The position numbers and the translations under genes are program-made. From contig CAZMHN010000004.1 of the NCBI GenBank assembly GCA_964566145.1, positions 1-45,580 on the forward strand: a stretch of 45,580 nt of DNA. The letters run 5' to 3'. Below, piece by piece: positions 14,940-23,067 of this stretch. The DNA comes from CAZMHN01 sp964566145. Lineage in GTDB: Bacteria > Patescibacteriota > Patescibacteriia > Veblenbacterales > UBA10138. Below the pieces are notes generated by a model. The model was not told where the DNA came from. It did not search any database and worked only from the letters and a program-made list of their open reading frames with translations. Position 1 is the stretch's first letter, and every line of letters begins with the position of its first letter.

Positions 14940-15704
14940 ATGCCCTACTTCTACCTGTACGACAGCTACCTCCAGGACCGCTCCCACGCCAGCGAACTCA
15001 TCAGACTCGAAACGGTCCTAACCGACCTGGGCATCCAAGGCAAGGTCGGACGTTTGACGTTGCTCAAAAGCGTTCGCGACTTGGTGGACAGCGCCGTAAA
15101 AGACGGAGCTGATACTGTGGTGGCGGTCGGTAACGACATTACGGTGAGTCAGGTAGCCAGCGCGCTGGTACGCCACAAACGCGTTACCATGGGATTCATT
15201 CCCCTGGGCGCCGACAAGCAGATTCTGGCTGGTATCTTAGGGATTCCGGCCGGTGTGGCCGCCTGTCACGCCTTATCGAGCCGCATGGTCGCTACTGTCA
15301 ACTTGGGACGCATCAACAGTCAATACTTCATACACTCGGTCACGGCCCAAGGCACCCCCATCCTGGAACTCGGCGGCACGTTCAGCGTCCGCTTGGAAGT
15401 GCCTCACAGCATACGCATCGCCAATTTGGATTGGCTCGACGGACAGATCCCTCTGAACCCGGAAGCAAGATTGCTACAGGCCATCCTCACACCAATAGAA
15501 CGCGGCGGGTGGTGGGGTAATAAACACTGGCAACGGCACACCACCATCCTGCCGTTCGAATCGGCGCGGTTGCTGTCTTCTGGAGAGGATACGCCCCTGA
15601 TTGTCGACGGATATCGCATGCTCAAAACCCCCGCCACCGTAAGCTTGGCGCCAGAAGCCCTGCGCGTTATAGTCGGAAAAGACCGCGCGATCTCTACGTC
15701 TTAG
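14940..15704 (+). CDS. Diacylglycerol-kinase-like protein with degenerate catalytic loop
   Basis: 254 aa resembling the DAGK/YegS lipid-kinase and NAD-kinase-like fold. The segment TVVAVGNDITVSQVASAL (residues about 59-76) aligns with the usual GGDGTxxEVxxGL. GFIPLGADKQILAGILGIP (about 85-103) aligns with PlGTxNDxARxLGIP. Both catalytic glycine/aspartate signatures are altered (GNDIT for GGDGT; GADKQ for GTxND). The C-terminal beta-sandwich half is present. It may bind a lipid or nucleotide without being a typical kinase. It is in one plus-strand unit with the bactofilin, hinting at a membrane/envelope role. Confidence 0.65.
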   Translation: MPYFYLYDSYLQDRSHASELIRLETVLTDLGIQGKVGRLTLLKSVRDLVDSAVKDGADTVVAVGNDITVSQVASALVRHKRVTMGFIPLGADKQILAGILGIPAGVAACHALSSRMVATVNLGRINSQYFIHSVTAQGTPILELGGTFSVRLEVPHSIRIANLDWLDGQIPLNPEARLLQAILTPIERGGWWGNKHWQRHTTILPFESARLLSSGEDTPLIVDGYRMLKTPATVSLAPEALRVIVGKDRAISTS

Positions 15705-15973
15705 CTCGGATCTGCCGCCAGTCGGGTCTCTACGACCGCTTCAATGGGATTTACGGTATCCCGCACCACAAGCCTGTCTTTGGAAACTTCCACCACCTGA
15801 CCGCGGCCAATGATAAGCCGCCCGCGCCACAGTGCCGGCAGGGGACTGACTGGCGCTACGTGGTAGTTTTCAACCATCTGGGTCAGAGGGTCTATATCAA
15901 CATCAACCACGCGGCCCAGATGGCGGCCGGCGGCGGTATATACCGGGAGATTATGGCACGGGAGGGGCGGCAT
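15701..15973 (-). CDS. PRC-barrel domain protein
   Basis: 90 aa made of one PRC-barrel (beta-barrel) domain: LPVYTAAGRHLGRVVDVDIDP, then NYHVAPV, LIIGRGQVVEVSKDRLVVRD. PRC barrels occur in RimM and photosynthetic reaction centre H and mediate protein or RNA contacts. The start overlaps the end of yidC by 23 nt, so it is the last gene of the rpmH-rnpA-yidD-yidC operon, the place where a KH-domain jag gene is often found. Its function is unknown. Confidence 0.8.
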   Translation of the reverse strand: MPPLPCHNLPVYTAAGRHLGRVVDVDIDPLTQMVENYHVAPVSPLPALWRGRLIIGRGQVVEVSKDRLVVRDTVNPIEAVVETRLAADPS

Positions 15974-16673
15974 GGCGTCGGAATACCAGGGCCTGCTGAA
16001 TAATGGTAAGAAGGGTGTTGGTCAGCCAATACAGCATCAGGCCCCCGGGCAGGGTAAAGCCGAACACCACGGTCATGGCGGGCATGACATACATGACCTG
16101 CTTGTTCATTATGGCGGTCAGGTTTTCGTCCTGAGAGCCGGACACGGGCATGGGCGGGCGCTTCGTCATGAGCATTCTGGACTGCCAAAACATGGCCAGT
16201 CCGGCCAAAACCGCCAAGGGTATGTTCCGTACGCTCAAGTCAAGCAGACCAAACAATGTATGATTCAGGCTTTCCGGCCTGGATATGAAGCCATACAGCA
16301 AATCGAGGCTTTCTGACGCCAGGCCGCTCCGGAACACCTGATACATGGCAAACAGGAAAGGCATCTGCACCAGCAGTGGCAGACACGAGGACAGCGGACT
16401 CACCTTCTCTTTTTGGTACAGCGCCATGAGCTCCTGGCCCAGTTTTTCACGCTGGTCCTTGTATTTGGCCTTGAGCTCGTCTACTTTCGGCTGCAATTCC
16501 TGCAGCGCCCGCTGGGAATGAAGGGTCTTTTGTGACAGCGGGAACAAAACGAGCTTTATAAGCACTGTGAGCGCCACAATCGCCAAACCCATATCGCCCC
16601 CAACCAGGTTATACAGCGCAACCAGAAGATTGTAGAGCGGCTGATAGAAAATGGCTTGCCAGATGTGCCCCAT
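15951..16673 (-). CDS. yidC: Membrane protein insertase YidC/Oxa1
   Basis: 240 aa. Inserts membrane proteins with or without SecYEG. Short form without the large periplasmic domain. Spans include LAIVALTVLIKLVLFPLS, then the coiled cytoplasmic loop (QELQPKVDELKAKYKDQREKLGQELMALYQKEKVSPLSSCLP), followed by PFLFAMYQVF and the C-terminal AMTVVFGFTLPGGLMLYWLTN. The hydrophilic-groove arginine is not confidently placed; the Lys in LIKLVLFP sits near the expected position. It follows yidD by 7 nt. Confidence 0.95.
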   Translation of the reverse strand: MGHIWQAIFYQPLYNLLVALYNLVGGDMGLAIVALTVLIKLVLFPLSQKTLHSQRALQELQPKVDELKAKYKDQREKLGQELMALYQKEKVSPLSSCLPLLVQMPFLFAMYQVFRSGLASESLDLLYGFISRPESLNHTLFGLLDLSVRNIPLAVLAGLAMFWQSRMLMTKRPPMPVSGSQDENLTAIMNKQVMYVMPAMTVVFGFTLPGGLMLYWLTNTLLTIIQQALVFRRHAAPPVP

Positions 16674-16680
16674 ATGAAAT

Positions 16681-16914
16681 CTAGGCTATCGGATCAAGTC
16701 CGCCTTTAGCCCACGGGTGGCAACGTGCCAGACGCAAGCAGGTTGTACCTACGCCCCTTAGCACCCCCTGCTTGTCAATGGCCTGACGGGCGTATTCCGA
16801 ACATGACGGGTGGAAACGACACCCGGCATTCGGGTACAACACCCGGCCCCACCCGTGATCGGGGGAGAGGGTGCGCTGATACTGACGGATAAGCCAGATG
16901 AGAACTTGTCGCAT
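16681..16914 (-). CDS. yidD: Membrane protein insertion efficiency factor YidD
   Basis: 77 aa, small membrane-associated helper of YidC. Family signature: YQRTLSPDHG, then GCRFHPSCSEYARQAI and CHPWAKGGLDPI (the Cys-rich core). I chose the ATG at 16914 rather than an upstream TTG because the family usually begins just before the LIxLIRxYQ helix and because this start falls after the rnpA stop. Confidence 0.93.
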   Translation of the reverse strand: MRQVLIWLIRQYQRTLSPDHGWGRVLYPNAGCRFHPSCSEYARQAIDKQGVLRGVGTTCLRLARCHPWAKGGLDPIA

Positions 16915-16930
16915 ACTTACGGGAGTCAGA

Positions 16931-17266
16931 TTAGTGCGTATGTACAATGGAAGCTACGTCCTTGGAAATCTGGACATAATCTGCTTTGGCCGCCTGATGT
17001 TGCGCGGAAATCACCAAATGCAAACCCTTGGCCGGCAACTCCCCGTAGTGCTTACGCAGGGCCGCCCACACGCGTCGACGAATCAGGTTACGCTTAGTGG
17101 ACTTAGCTGAAACCTTGCTGGACACCACCACGGCAAAACGGCTCGGTTCACCGGCCGGCACCTTCAAAGACCACGCGGCCAGGCTTGGGGAGCGCAGGCG
17201 GCGGCCGCGGCGGTAAACCGACAAAAACTCCCTTTCCTTGGTCAGGTGCCGGCCGGCCAGCGACAT
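16931..17266 (-). CDS. rnpA: Ribonuclease P protein component
   Basis: 111 aa, basic protein that binds the RNase P RNA and pre-tRNA leader. The RNA-binding motif reads KSTKRNLIRRRVWAALRKH (residues about 57-75, the classical RNR segment), preceded by FAVVVSSKVSAK. It lies 8 nt downstream of rpmH in the canonical origin-linked order. Confidence 0.94.
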   Translation of the reverse strand: MSLAGRHLTKEREFLSVYRRGRRLRSPSLAAWSLKVPAGEPSRFAVVVSSKVSAKSTKRNLIRRRVWAALRKHYGELPAKGLHLVISAQHQAAKADYVQISKDVASIVHTH

Positions 17267-17274
17267 ATCTGGAA

Positions 17275-17412
17275 TCAGACCGTGAGCCGCGCCCGACCCT
17301 TATGACGACGGCGCGACAACACTCGTCGGCCGGTGGCGGAGGCTTGGCGAGCCCGGAATCCGTGGCGGCGACTGCGTCTGGTTTTCTTCGGCTGATACGT
17401 TCGCTTGGGCAT
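17275..17412 (-). CDS. rpmH: 50S ribosomal protein L34
   Basis: 45 aa, nearly all basic: starts MPKRTYQPKKTRR, contains HGFRAR and RRRHKGRARLTV, the diagnostic L34 sequence. The longer open frame upstream is not used, since family members begin at this Met. First gene of the rpmH-rnpA-yidD-yidC-PRC operon, with a strong promoter 37 nt upstream. Confidence 0.97.
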   Translation of the reverse strand: MPKRTYQPKKTRRSRRHGFRARQASATGRRVLSRRRHKGRARLTV

Positions 17413-17448
17413 ATTCTGATTCTGCAAAAAATAAACCTGGGCGCACCC

Positions 17449-17477
17449 ACTATACCAACCAAACCTCACGCCGTCAA
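17449..17477 (-). promoter_or_regulatory. rpmH operon promoter
   Basis: Minus strand TTGACG (17477-17472), 17-nt spacer ending TTGG, TATAGT (17454-17449), so it also has the extended TGG element. The rest of the 17413-17619 divergent region holds one DnaA-box-like TTATGAACA (near 17528) but no convincing dnaA promoter. Confidence 0.75.
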
Positions 17478-17619
17478 AGTACGCAATGCGGTTGCTTTGA
17501 ATGACCTCCACAGGTCGTCAACACTTTATGAACACACCACGCCCTATCTAGATGCCGGCAAAGTAGTACGCTATGACTGTGAGCTTCGGCATAACTGGTT
17601 TTGTTTTTCTGCACACAAT

Positions 17620-18966
17620 ATGACCAACTTAGAATTGTGGCGTTCAACATTAGGTGAACTGGAACTCTTGATCAGCAAGGCTAATTTCACCACGTGGTTC
17701 AAGAACACCAGCATTATTTCGTTCTCTGAAGGCAAGGTTGTAGTGGCCGTACCCAACGCATTCACCAAAGCGTGGCTTGAGAATAAATACCACCAGTACA
17801 TACTCCGGGCCCTCCAGAATATAAGCGGCAACAGCATCAAAGACATTTCTTACCAGGTCGAGTTGGCACCCACCCCCGTTCCGGCGGCACAGGTGGGGCG
17901 CGTCACCGAGCTGGAGCCTCCTACTCCGGCGGCGGCCTCATTTGGCCTCAATCCACGCTACCTATTCGAAAGCTTCATTGTCGGAAAGAGCAACGAGCTG
18001 GCGCGTGCCGCCGCTCTGGCGGTAGCCCAAAACCCAGGACAAACCTACAATCCTTTGTTCATATATGGCGGCGTCGGCCTGGGCAAGACCCACCTCATGC
18101 AGGCGATTGGTAATGAGATTTTACGACGCTCGCCGGAAAAAAAGATCATCTACGCTCCCTGTGAAAAATTCACTACTGAATTCATACAAGCCATAGGTAG
18201 CGGGAAAATGGAGAAATTCAAAGCCACCTATCGCTCGGTTGATGTCCTTTTGATAGACGATATTCAATTTTTAGCCGGCAAAGAAGGCACCCAAGAAGAA
18301 TTCTTTCACACCTTCAACACGCTCCACCAAGCGAATAAGCAGATTGTCTTAAGCTCAGACCGACCCCCGAAGGCCATCCAAACCCTGGAACATCGACTGG
18401 TTTCGCGCTTTGAATGGGGTATGATCGCCGACATTGCCAGCCCGGACTTAGAAACCAGAACTGCTATTTTGGAACTAAAGTGCCAGGAACGCGGCTATCA
18501 ACTTGATCATGAAATTCTAAGCTACCTATCCTCCACCATCCAGAACAATATTCGTGAGCTTGAGGGGGCTCTGAACCGTCTCATTGCCTACCACCAACTC
18601 AACAATCAGCGCCCCACCCTTGAGGTCGTCAAAGAGCTGATTGCCAACCTCCACCCCCAAGGGCGATACGGAGGCACCCTCACAAGCAAAAAAATCCTTT
18701 CTGTGGTGGCCCAATACTATGATGTGAAACTCGAGGAGCTGACAGGAATCAGCCGGAAAAAAAATCTGGTTGTTCCGCGCCAGATGGCCATGTATCTTAT
18801 GCGCGAAGAAATTAAAGCCTCCTTTCCAACTATCGGCCAGGAATTGGGCGGGCGGGACCACACCACAGCTATGCACGCCTGCTCCAAAATCACCAACGCC
18901 CTCCAAACCGACGAGCGTACTAAACAAGATGTTCACAATCTTCACCAACACCTATACAACTCTTAG
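17620..18966 (+). CDS. dnaA: Chromosomal replication initiator DnaA
   Basis: 448 aa AAA+ protein that binds oriC and opens it. Domain I at the N-terminus (LWRSTLGELELLISKANFTTWF), a short Pro/Ala-rich linker (domain II), then the AAA+ core with NPRYLFESFIVGKSNELA, Walker A GGVGLGKTH (near residue 152) and Walker B VLLIDDIQFL, and the C-terminal DNA-binding domain ending with the signature GGRDHTTAMHACSKI. The frame is open further upstream, but the family N-terminus starts at the ATG at 17620. Somewhat AT-richer than neighbouring genes. Confidence 0.97.
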   Translation: MTNLELWRSTLGELELLISKANFTTWFKNTSIISFSEGKVVVAVPNAFTKAWLENKYHQYILRALQNISGNSIKDISYQVELAPTPVPAAQVGRVTELEPPTPAAASFGLNPRYLFESFIVGKSNELARAAALAVAQNPGQTYNPLFIYGGVGLGKTHLMQAIGNEILRRSPEKKIIYAPCEKFTTEFIQAIGSGKMEKFKATYRSVDVLLIDDIQFLAGKEGTQEEFFHTFNTLHQANKQIVLSSDRPPKAIQTLEHRLVSRFEWGMIADIASPDLETRTAILELKCQERGYQLDHEILSYLSSTIQNNIRELEGALNRLIAYHQLNNQRPTLEVVKELIANLHPQGRYGGTLTSKKILSVVAQYYDVKLEELTGISRKKNLVVPRQMAMYLMREEIKASFPTIGQELGGRDHTTAMHACSKITNALQTDERTKQDVHNLHQHLYNS

Positions 18967-19083
18967 TTCATCCTCTGTTCCGCCACCTCGCCATCCCCAC
19001 CTCCTCCACCTCCTCCACCCACCAATCACCCACCCACCCTAAGTGTTTTCTCTTCAATCCACATATCCACACACCCTACCACT
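18967..19083. other. dnaA-dnaN intergenic region, candidate oriC element
   Basis: 117 bp. Bases 18991-19042 on the plus strand contain no G and 33 C of 52, including two tandem copies of CACCTCCTC (18998-19015). The complementary strand reads GGGTGGGTGGG then GGTGGG, a G-quadruplex-capable pattern. Close to dnaN are two adjacent DnaA-box-like sequences, CAATCCACA (19055-19063) and ATATCCACA (19063-19071), the latter one mismatch from TTATCCACA. Location plus asymmetry make this the best origin candidate in the window. Confidence 0.6.
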
Positions 19084-20181
19084 ATGAAATTCTCATGCAC
19101 ACAAGAAAACCTTAGTAACGGATTACAGCTCGTGTCTCACGTCGCCGCGCGTGGCGCCGGGTTGCCCATACTAAGCAATGTTCTGTTGCGAGCCACCCCA
19201 GGTGGGCTCGAACTTACAGCCACGAATTTGGAGGTGGCGATTGTTACAACCATACGCGGCAAAACAGACGGAGCGGGTTCAATTACCATACAAGGAAGAT
19301 TGCTTACTGAGGCAGTGGGTTTGTTGCCCAAAGAACGGGTTGATTTGGAGCTTGATGGTACGACACTGGCCATTGCTTGTGGCAAAAGCCGGACGGTAGT
19401 AAGGGGCGTCCCGGCGGATGATTTTCCTGTCATTCCTGAGGTTGTTGGGGGAACCAAGATTAATACCGAAGCCGCAGGTTTAGCTCGTGGCCTTGATGGT
19501 GTGATGTTTGCCATCAACCCAGATGAGGGAAGGCCGGAAATAAGCGGCGTGTATGTAAGTGCGCGCGACAACAAGATGGTTTTGGTCGGCACAGACAGCT
19601 ATCGGTTGGCGGAAAAAACCATGCCATACCAAGGCTCTGAGTTTCAAGGATTCATCCTGCCTTTGCGGGCGGCCCAGGAGGTGTCGCGTGTTTTGGCGCA
19701 AAGTCCAGAGGCCACATTGGAGCTCACTGTTTCGGAAAATCAAGCTTTGTGGCAAGTTGGCGATACAAGGATAGTATCGCGGCTTATCGCGGGACAATAT
19801 CCGGATTACCAGCAGATAATCCCGCAGTCTTTTGCCACTACCACCAAACTAAACAGAAACAGCCTTACCCAGGCCGTTCGTGGGGCGAGTTTGTTTGTCC
19901 GTAGTGGAATCAATGACGTCCGCTTGGTCATGAATTCCAAAAACGGACTGGTGGTATCCTCGGTCAACAGCCAGTTGGGGGAAAGCTCGACCGAACTTGA
20001 GGCTGAGGTCCAGGGCCAGGCCAATGAGATAGTCTTCAACTATAGGTATTTATTGGATGGACTGCAGGCCATGGGAGGCGAAGCTATAGAGCTGGCCGTG
20101 GTCGGCCCCACAAACCCCGGACTCCTTAGGTTAGCCGGGAAAGAGGACTACCTCTACATCATCATGCCCATTCGCCAATAG
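19084..20181 (+). CDS. dnaN: DNA polymerase III sliding clamp (beta subunit)
   Basis: 365 aa ring-forming processivity clamp with three repeated clamp folds. Recognisable: MKFSCTQENLSNGLQLVSHV start, LPILSNVLLRA, the VRGVPADDFPVIPEV segment, DSYRLAEK, and the C-terminal hydrophobic-pocket signature YIIMPIRQ (usual YxIMPMRL). It is directly downstream of dnaA, 117 nt away. The usual recF/gyrB do not follow; instead a convergent penicillin-binding protein gene ends 7 nt after the stop. Confidence 0.97.
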   Translation: MKFSCTQENLSNGLQLVSHVAARGAGLPILSNVLLRATPGGLELTATNLEVAIVTTIRGKTDGAGSITIQGRLLTEAVGLLPKERVDLELDGTTLAIACGKSRTVVRGVPADDFPVIPEVVGGTKINTEAAGLARGLDGVMFAINPDEGRPEISGVYVSARDNKMVLVGTDSYRLAEKTMPYQGSEFQGFILPLRAAQEVSRVLAQSPEATLELTVSENQALWQVGDTRIVSRLIAGQYPDYQQIIPQSFATTTKLNRNSLTQAVRGASLFVRSGINDVRLVMNSKNGLVVSSVNSQLGESSTELEAEVQGQANEIVFNYRYLLDGLQAMGGEAIELAVVGPTNPGLLRLAGKEDYLYIIMPIRQ

Positions 20182-20188
20182 GTCGCGC

Positions 20189-23020
20189 TTAGGGGGCTAC
20201 ATCTACGGTCACCCGAGGCCCCTGCCGCACCAAATTGGAAGAACTGGTAAGGGTCAGGGACAGGGTGTAGGCACCGGGGGCAGCATTTGTCCAGACAAAA
20301 GAAGAGGTGTTGTTGGGCGAAGGGATTACCCCAAGCCAAGCCGAGGGCGAGTCGTTGGTTTGTGCGTACACGTCGATTTGTTTCAACAAAGGGGACCCTT
20401 CGGGGCGCTCAAACGTAAGAGTGAAGGGGAAGTCTTGGGACGAAAGGCTCTGTCCGTTGTGGAGGTTGCTGAAATTGATGTTGTGGAAGGAAGGCAACGG
20501 AGTGACCAGTAGGCTAAACGTTACTTGGGCCTCGCCCCGATTGCCGACGTCGTCGTAGGCTTCTGCGGTCAGGGTGTGGAATCCGTTTGGCCACTCGGTG
20601 GTTACTGGGAATGAAAGCGAAAACGGTGAATTGGCGGCTGTGCCGATTTCTTGTCCGTCCAATAGGTAGCGCACCCGCTCGATGGTGCGTGGGGCTAAGA
20701 CCGATACTGATAATGGCATGGGGTTCTGGGTTATGGTTTGGTTCGGCCCGGGAGATAATATAGTTACCCTTGGTTTGCTTTCGTTTGTGTGGACGGGGTC
20801 GAATTCGGTGGGAGGCGATTCATCGATCAGCCCCTGCTCCTGCGCCCAGCGCCGAACAGCGGCTTCCCAGGTTTCGTACTGTCGGTCTCGCTCCGGGAAT
20901 TCCGGAGCCGGCCCCAAGGGGTCGCCCGGGGCCACATACTTCAAGATGGTGTGATACTGCTTGAACAGGCGCTTGGCCCGGTATTCTGGCGGGGTGAGGT
21001 CAGTGGCCAGCCTGCCTGAGGCTATATCAACATCAACCACCTCTCCGCCCAAACTGCCGTTTAGCATGGGTCTGTCCACGGTCCTGGGCTCGGGCGCGGT
21101 AAACGATTTTATCGGCGTCCCAGCTACAGCTTTCACAAAGAACGACTGCCAAATAGGAGCCGCTATTATCGATCCGTCGGCTCCGCGCTTCATCTCGGAG
21201 TTGTCGCTGTTCCCCACCCAAACACCTACGGCCAGGTCGGGGGTGAAGCCCAGGGTCCAGGCATCGTGGTAGTCGTTGGTAGTGCCGGTTTTCGCCGCCA
21301 CGGGCCGGTCAGGCAGTGTCAGGCGGTTCTGACTTCCGAAGATGAAAGCGCGCGCCTCATTGTCGGACATAATGCTGGCGACCTCCCGTGCCGTCTGTTC
21401 GGTCAGCACTCGTCGGCCCGGGGAGTCCTTGAATTCCTCCAAAACGTCGCCCCGGCTGTTCTCCACCCTAAGCACTGATACGGTTGGTTTGGCCGTCCCT
21501 TCGCGCGCCAGCGCCGCGTAGGCGGAGGTGTGCTCCAACAGCTTTACTTCGGCTCCGCCCAGCACGAGCGACAATCCGAACCGGCTCCGGTCTTGGAGGG
21601 TGGTGTAGCCAAGGTCCCGCGCCAATTGAAGTACTCGGTCTATGCCAGTAAGATATAAGAGTTTTACCGCGGGTATGTTCAAAGAACCGGCCAGGGCCTG
21701 CCTGAGGCTGACCAGTCCGTGTTCTTTGAGGTCGTAATTGTGAGGTTCGTAGTCGGTGGTGTCGGTTTTGAATACCGTGTCGACGTCAAACAGAAGGGTT
21801 TCCGGGGTGAATCCGAGCTCGAGTGCGGCCGCGTATACTACCGGCTTGAAAGACGATCCAGGCTGCCGCGGACGCGTACTGACGTTGACCTGCCCCGCAA
21901 TGTCGTCGTTGAAGTAATCGCGCGAGCCGACCATGGCAAGCACCTGGTTGGTAGGTACGTCCAGGGCGACCAGGCTGGCATTGCTCGCCCGGTACGCCTC
22001 ATTGGCTTTGGTTTGTGCCGCTACCGCCTCCTCGGCCAGCCTCTGTTTCTCAACGTCGAGCGTGGTGACTATCTTGAGCCCCCCTTGTTCGACCGTCCGT
22101 TCTCCGTACTTTTCTGCCAGCAGTTCGCGCACATAGAATATGAAGTGGGGGGCTTCGATGGTTTCTCGCCGCTCTTTGAATTCCAGCTTGGCCGTCTTAG
22201 CGGCGTCAGCTTCTGCCTGCGTGATATACTCCTCCTGCGCCATGGCATCCAGGATGTAATGCTGGCGGCCGATGAGCTCGTCCAGGTGGTTGCCGTAGGG
22301 GGAGTAGTAGGTGGTGCCCTTGTTCAGGGCCGCCAGGACGGCGCTTTCGGCCAGGCTTATGTCCTTGACTGGCTTGCCGAAGAAGGTTTGCGCGGCCGCC
22401 TCAGCGCCATAGGCGTTTGATCCGTACGGTATTTCGTTCAGGTACAGCTTCAAAATTTCGTCTTTCGAGAACTTGCGTTCTATCTGGTAGGCCAGGATGA
22501 TCTCCTTGATTTTCCTGGTGTACAGTTTCTCGTTCGTGAATATGGCGTTCTTGATGAACTGTTGGGTTATGGTAGAGCCGCCCTGCACCCGGCCGCCTTT
22601 CACAAGGTTCACAATGAGGGAGCGCACCATGGAGGTGAACTTGAACCCCTTGTGTTCGTAGAATGTCCTGTCCTCGGCCGCGATGGTGGCATGCTTCAAT
22701 GAGTCGGGTATGTCCTGAAGCTCGACAGCGGTGCGTTTTTCCTCGCCGTGTATGTCATAGAGTACGTGTTCGCCGGTGCGGTCGTATATCTTGGTGCTCT
22801 GCGGCACGGTCCTGCGTACGACGCCTTCGGCTGTTGGCAGGTCGCGGCTTACCCAGGCCAACACCCCCACACCAAAGAGCGCGCCAGCCAGCATCACTGG
22901 TACGACAATGCGCCACCACCGAACCGCGCTTCTGCGCCGCGGCAGCCGTAGCTCGCGCCGCTGCCAGCGGGCCGAGCGGCGGGACGATAGTTTTCGGTAT
23001 GAAAGTTGGGTGACCGGCAT
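20189..23020 (-). CDS. Class A penicillin-binding protein (transglycosylase-transpeptidase) with Ig-like C-terminus
   Basis: 943 aa peptidoglycan synthase. Basic cytoplasmic N-terminus, one TM (residues about 35-57), GT51 transglycosylase domain with AAEDRTFYEHKGF, GGSTITQQFIKN and the RKIKEIILAYQIERKFSK stretch, then transpeptidase domain with the nucleophile motif SSFK (GSSFKP), SLN and KTGT (AAKTGTTNDYHDAW). After about residue 750 come two beta-rich Ig-like/fibronectin-like modules (RVTILSPGPNQTITQN... and the last ~100 residues), probably wall- or surface-binding. Larger than a standard PBP1a because of this tail. Divergent from tyrS. Confidence 0.95.
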   Translation of the reverse strand: MPVTQLSYRKLSSRRSARWQRRELRLPRRRSAVRWWRIVVPVMLAGALFGVGVLAWVSRDLPTAEGVVRRTVPQSTKIYDRTGEHVLYDIHGEEKRTAVELQDIPDSLKHATIAAEDRTFYEHKGFKFTSMVRSLIVNLVKGGRVQGGSTITQQFIKNAIFTNEKLYTRKIKEIILAYQIERKFSKDEILKLYLNEIPYGSNAYGAEAAAQTFFGKPVKDISLAESAVLAALNKGTTYYSPYGNHLDELIGRQHYILDAMAQEEYITQAEADAAKTAKLEFKERRETIEAPHFIFYVRELLAEKYGERTVEQGGLKIVTTLDVEKQRLAEEAVAAQTKANEAYRASNASLVALDVPTNQVLAMVGSRDYFNDDIAGQVNVSTRPRQPGSSFKPVVYAAALELGFTPETLLFDVDTVFKTDTTDYEPHNYDLKEHGLVSLRQALAGSLNIPAVKLLYLTGIDRVLQLARDLGYTTLQDRSRFGLSLVLGGAEVKLLEHTSAYAALAREGTAKPTVSVLRVENSRGDVLEEFKDSPGRRVLTEQTAREVASIMSDNEARAFIFGSQNRLTLPDRPVAAKTGTTNDYHDAWTLGFTPDLAVGVWVGNSDNSEMKRGADGSIIAAPIWQSFFVKAVAGTPIKSFTAPEPRTVDRPMLNGSLGGEVVDVDIASGRLATDLTPPEYRAKRLFKQYHTILKYVAPGDPLGPAPEFPERDRQYETWEAAVRRWAQEQGLIDESPPTEFDPVHTNESKPRVTILSPGPNQTITQNPMPLSVSVLAPRTIERVRYLLDGQEIGTAANSPFSLSFPVTTEWPNGFHTLTAEAYDDVGNRGEAQVTFSLLVTPLPSFHNINFSNLHNGQSLSSQDFPFTLTFERPEGSPLLKQIDVYAQTNDSPSAWLGVIPSPNNTSSFVWTNAAPGAYTLSLTLTSSSNLVRQGPRVTVDVAP

Positions 23021-23035
23021 AGGAGCGCCTTCCTA

Positions 23036-23044
23036 TGGTACAAT
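23036..23044 (+). promoter_or_regulatory. Extended -10 promoter for tyrS
   Basis: TGG followed by TACAAT (23039-23044), about 24 nt before the tyrS ATG. No convincing -35. Lies in the 47-bp divergent region with the PBP gene. Confidence 0.45.
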
Positions 23045-23067
23045 AAAGCCGTTTCTTATGCCTACCT

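Noticed and set aside
17185..17619. N-terminal extension of dnaA
   Set aside because: The frame is open but family N-terminus begins at 17620, and the extension would overlap rnpA and rpmH on the other strand.
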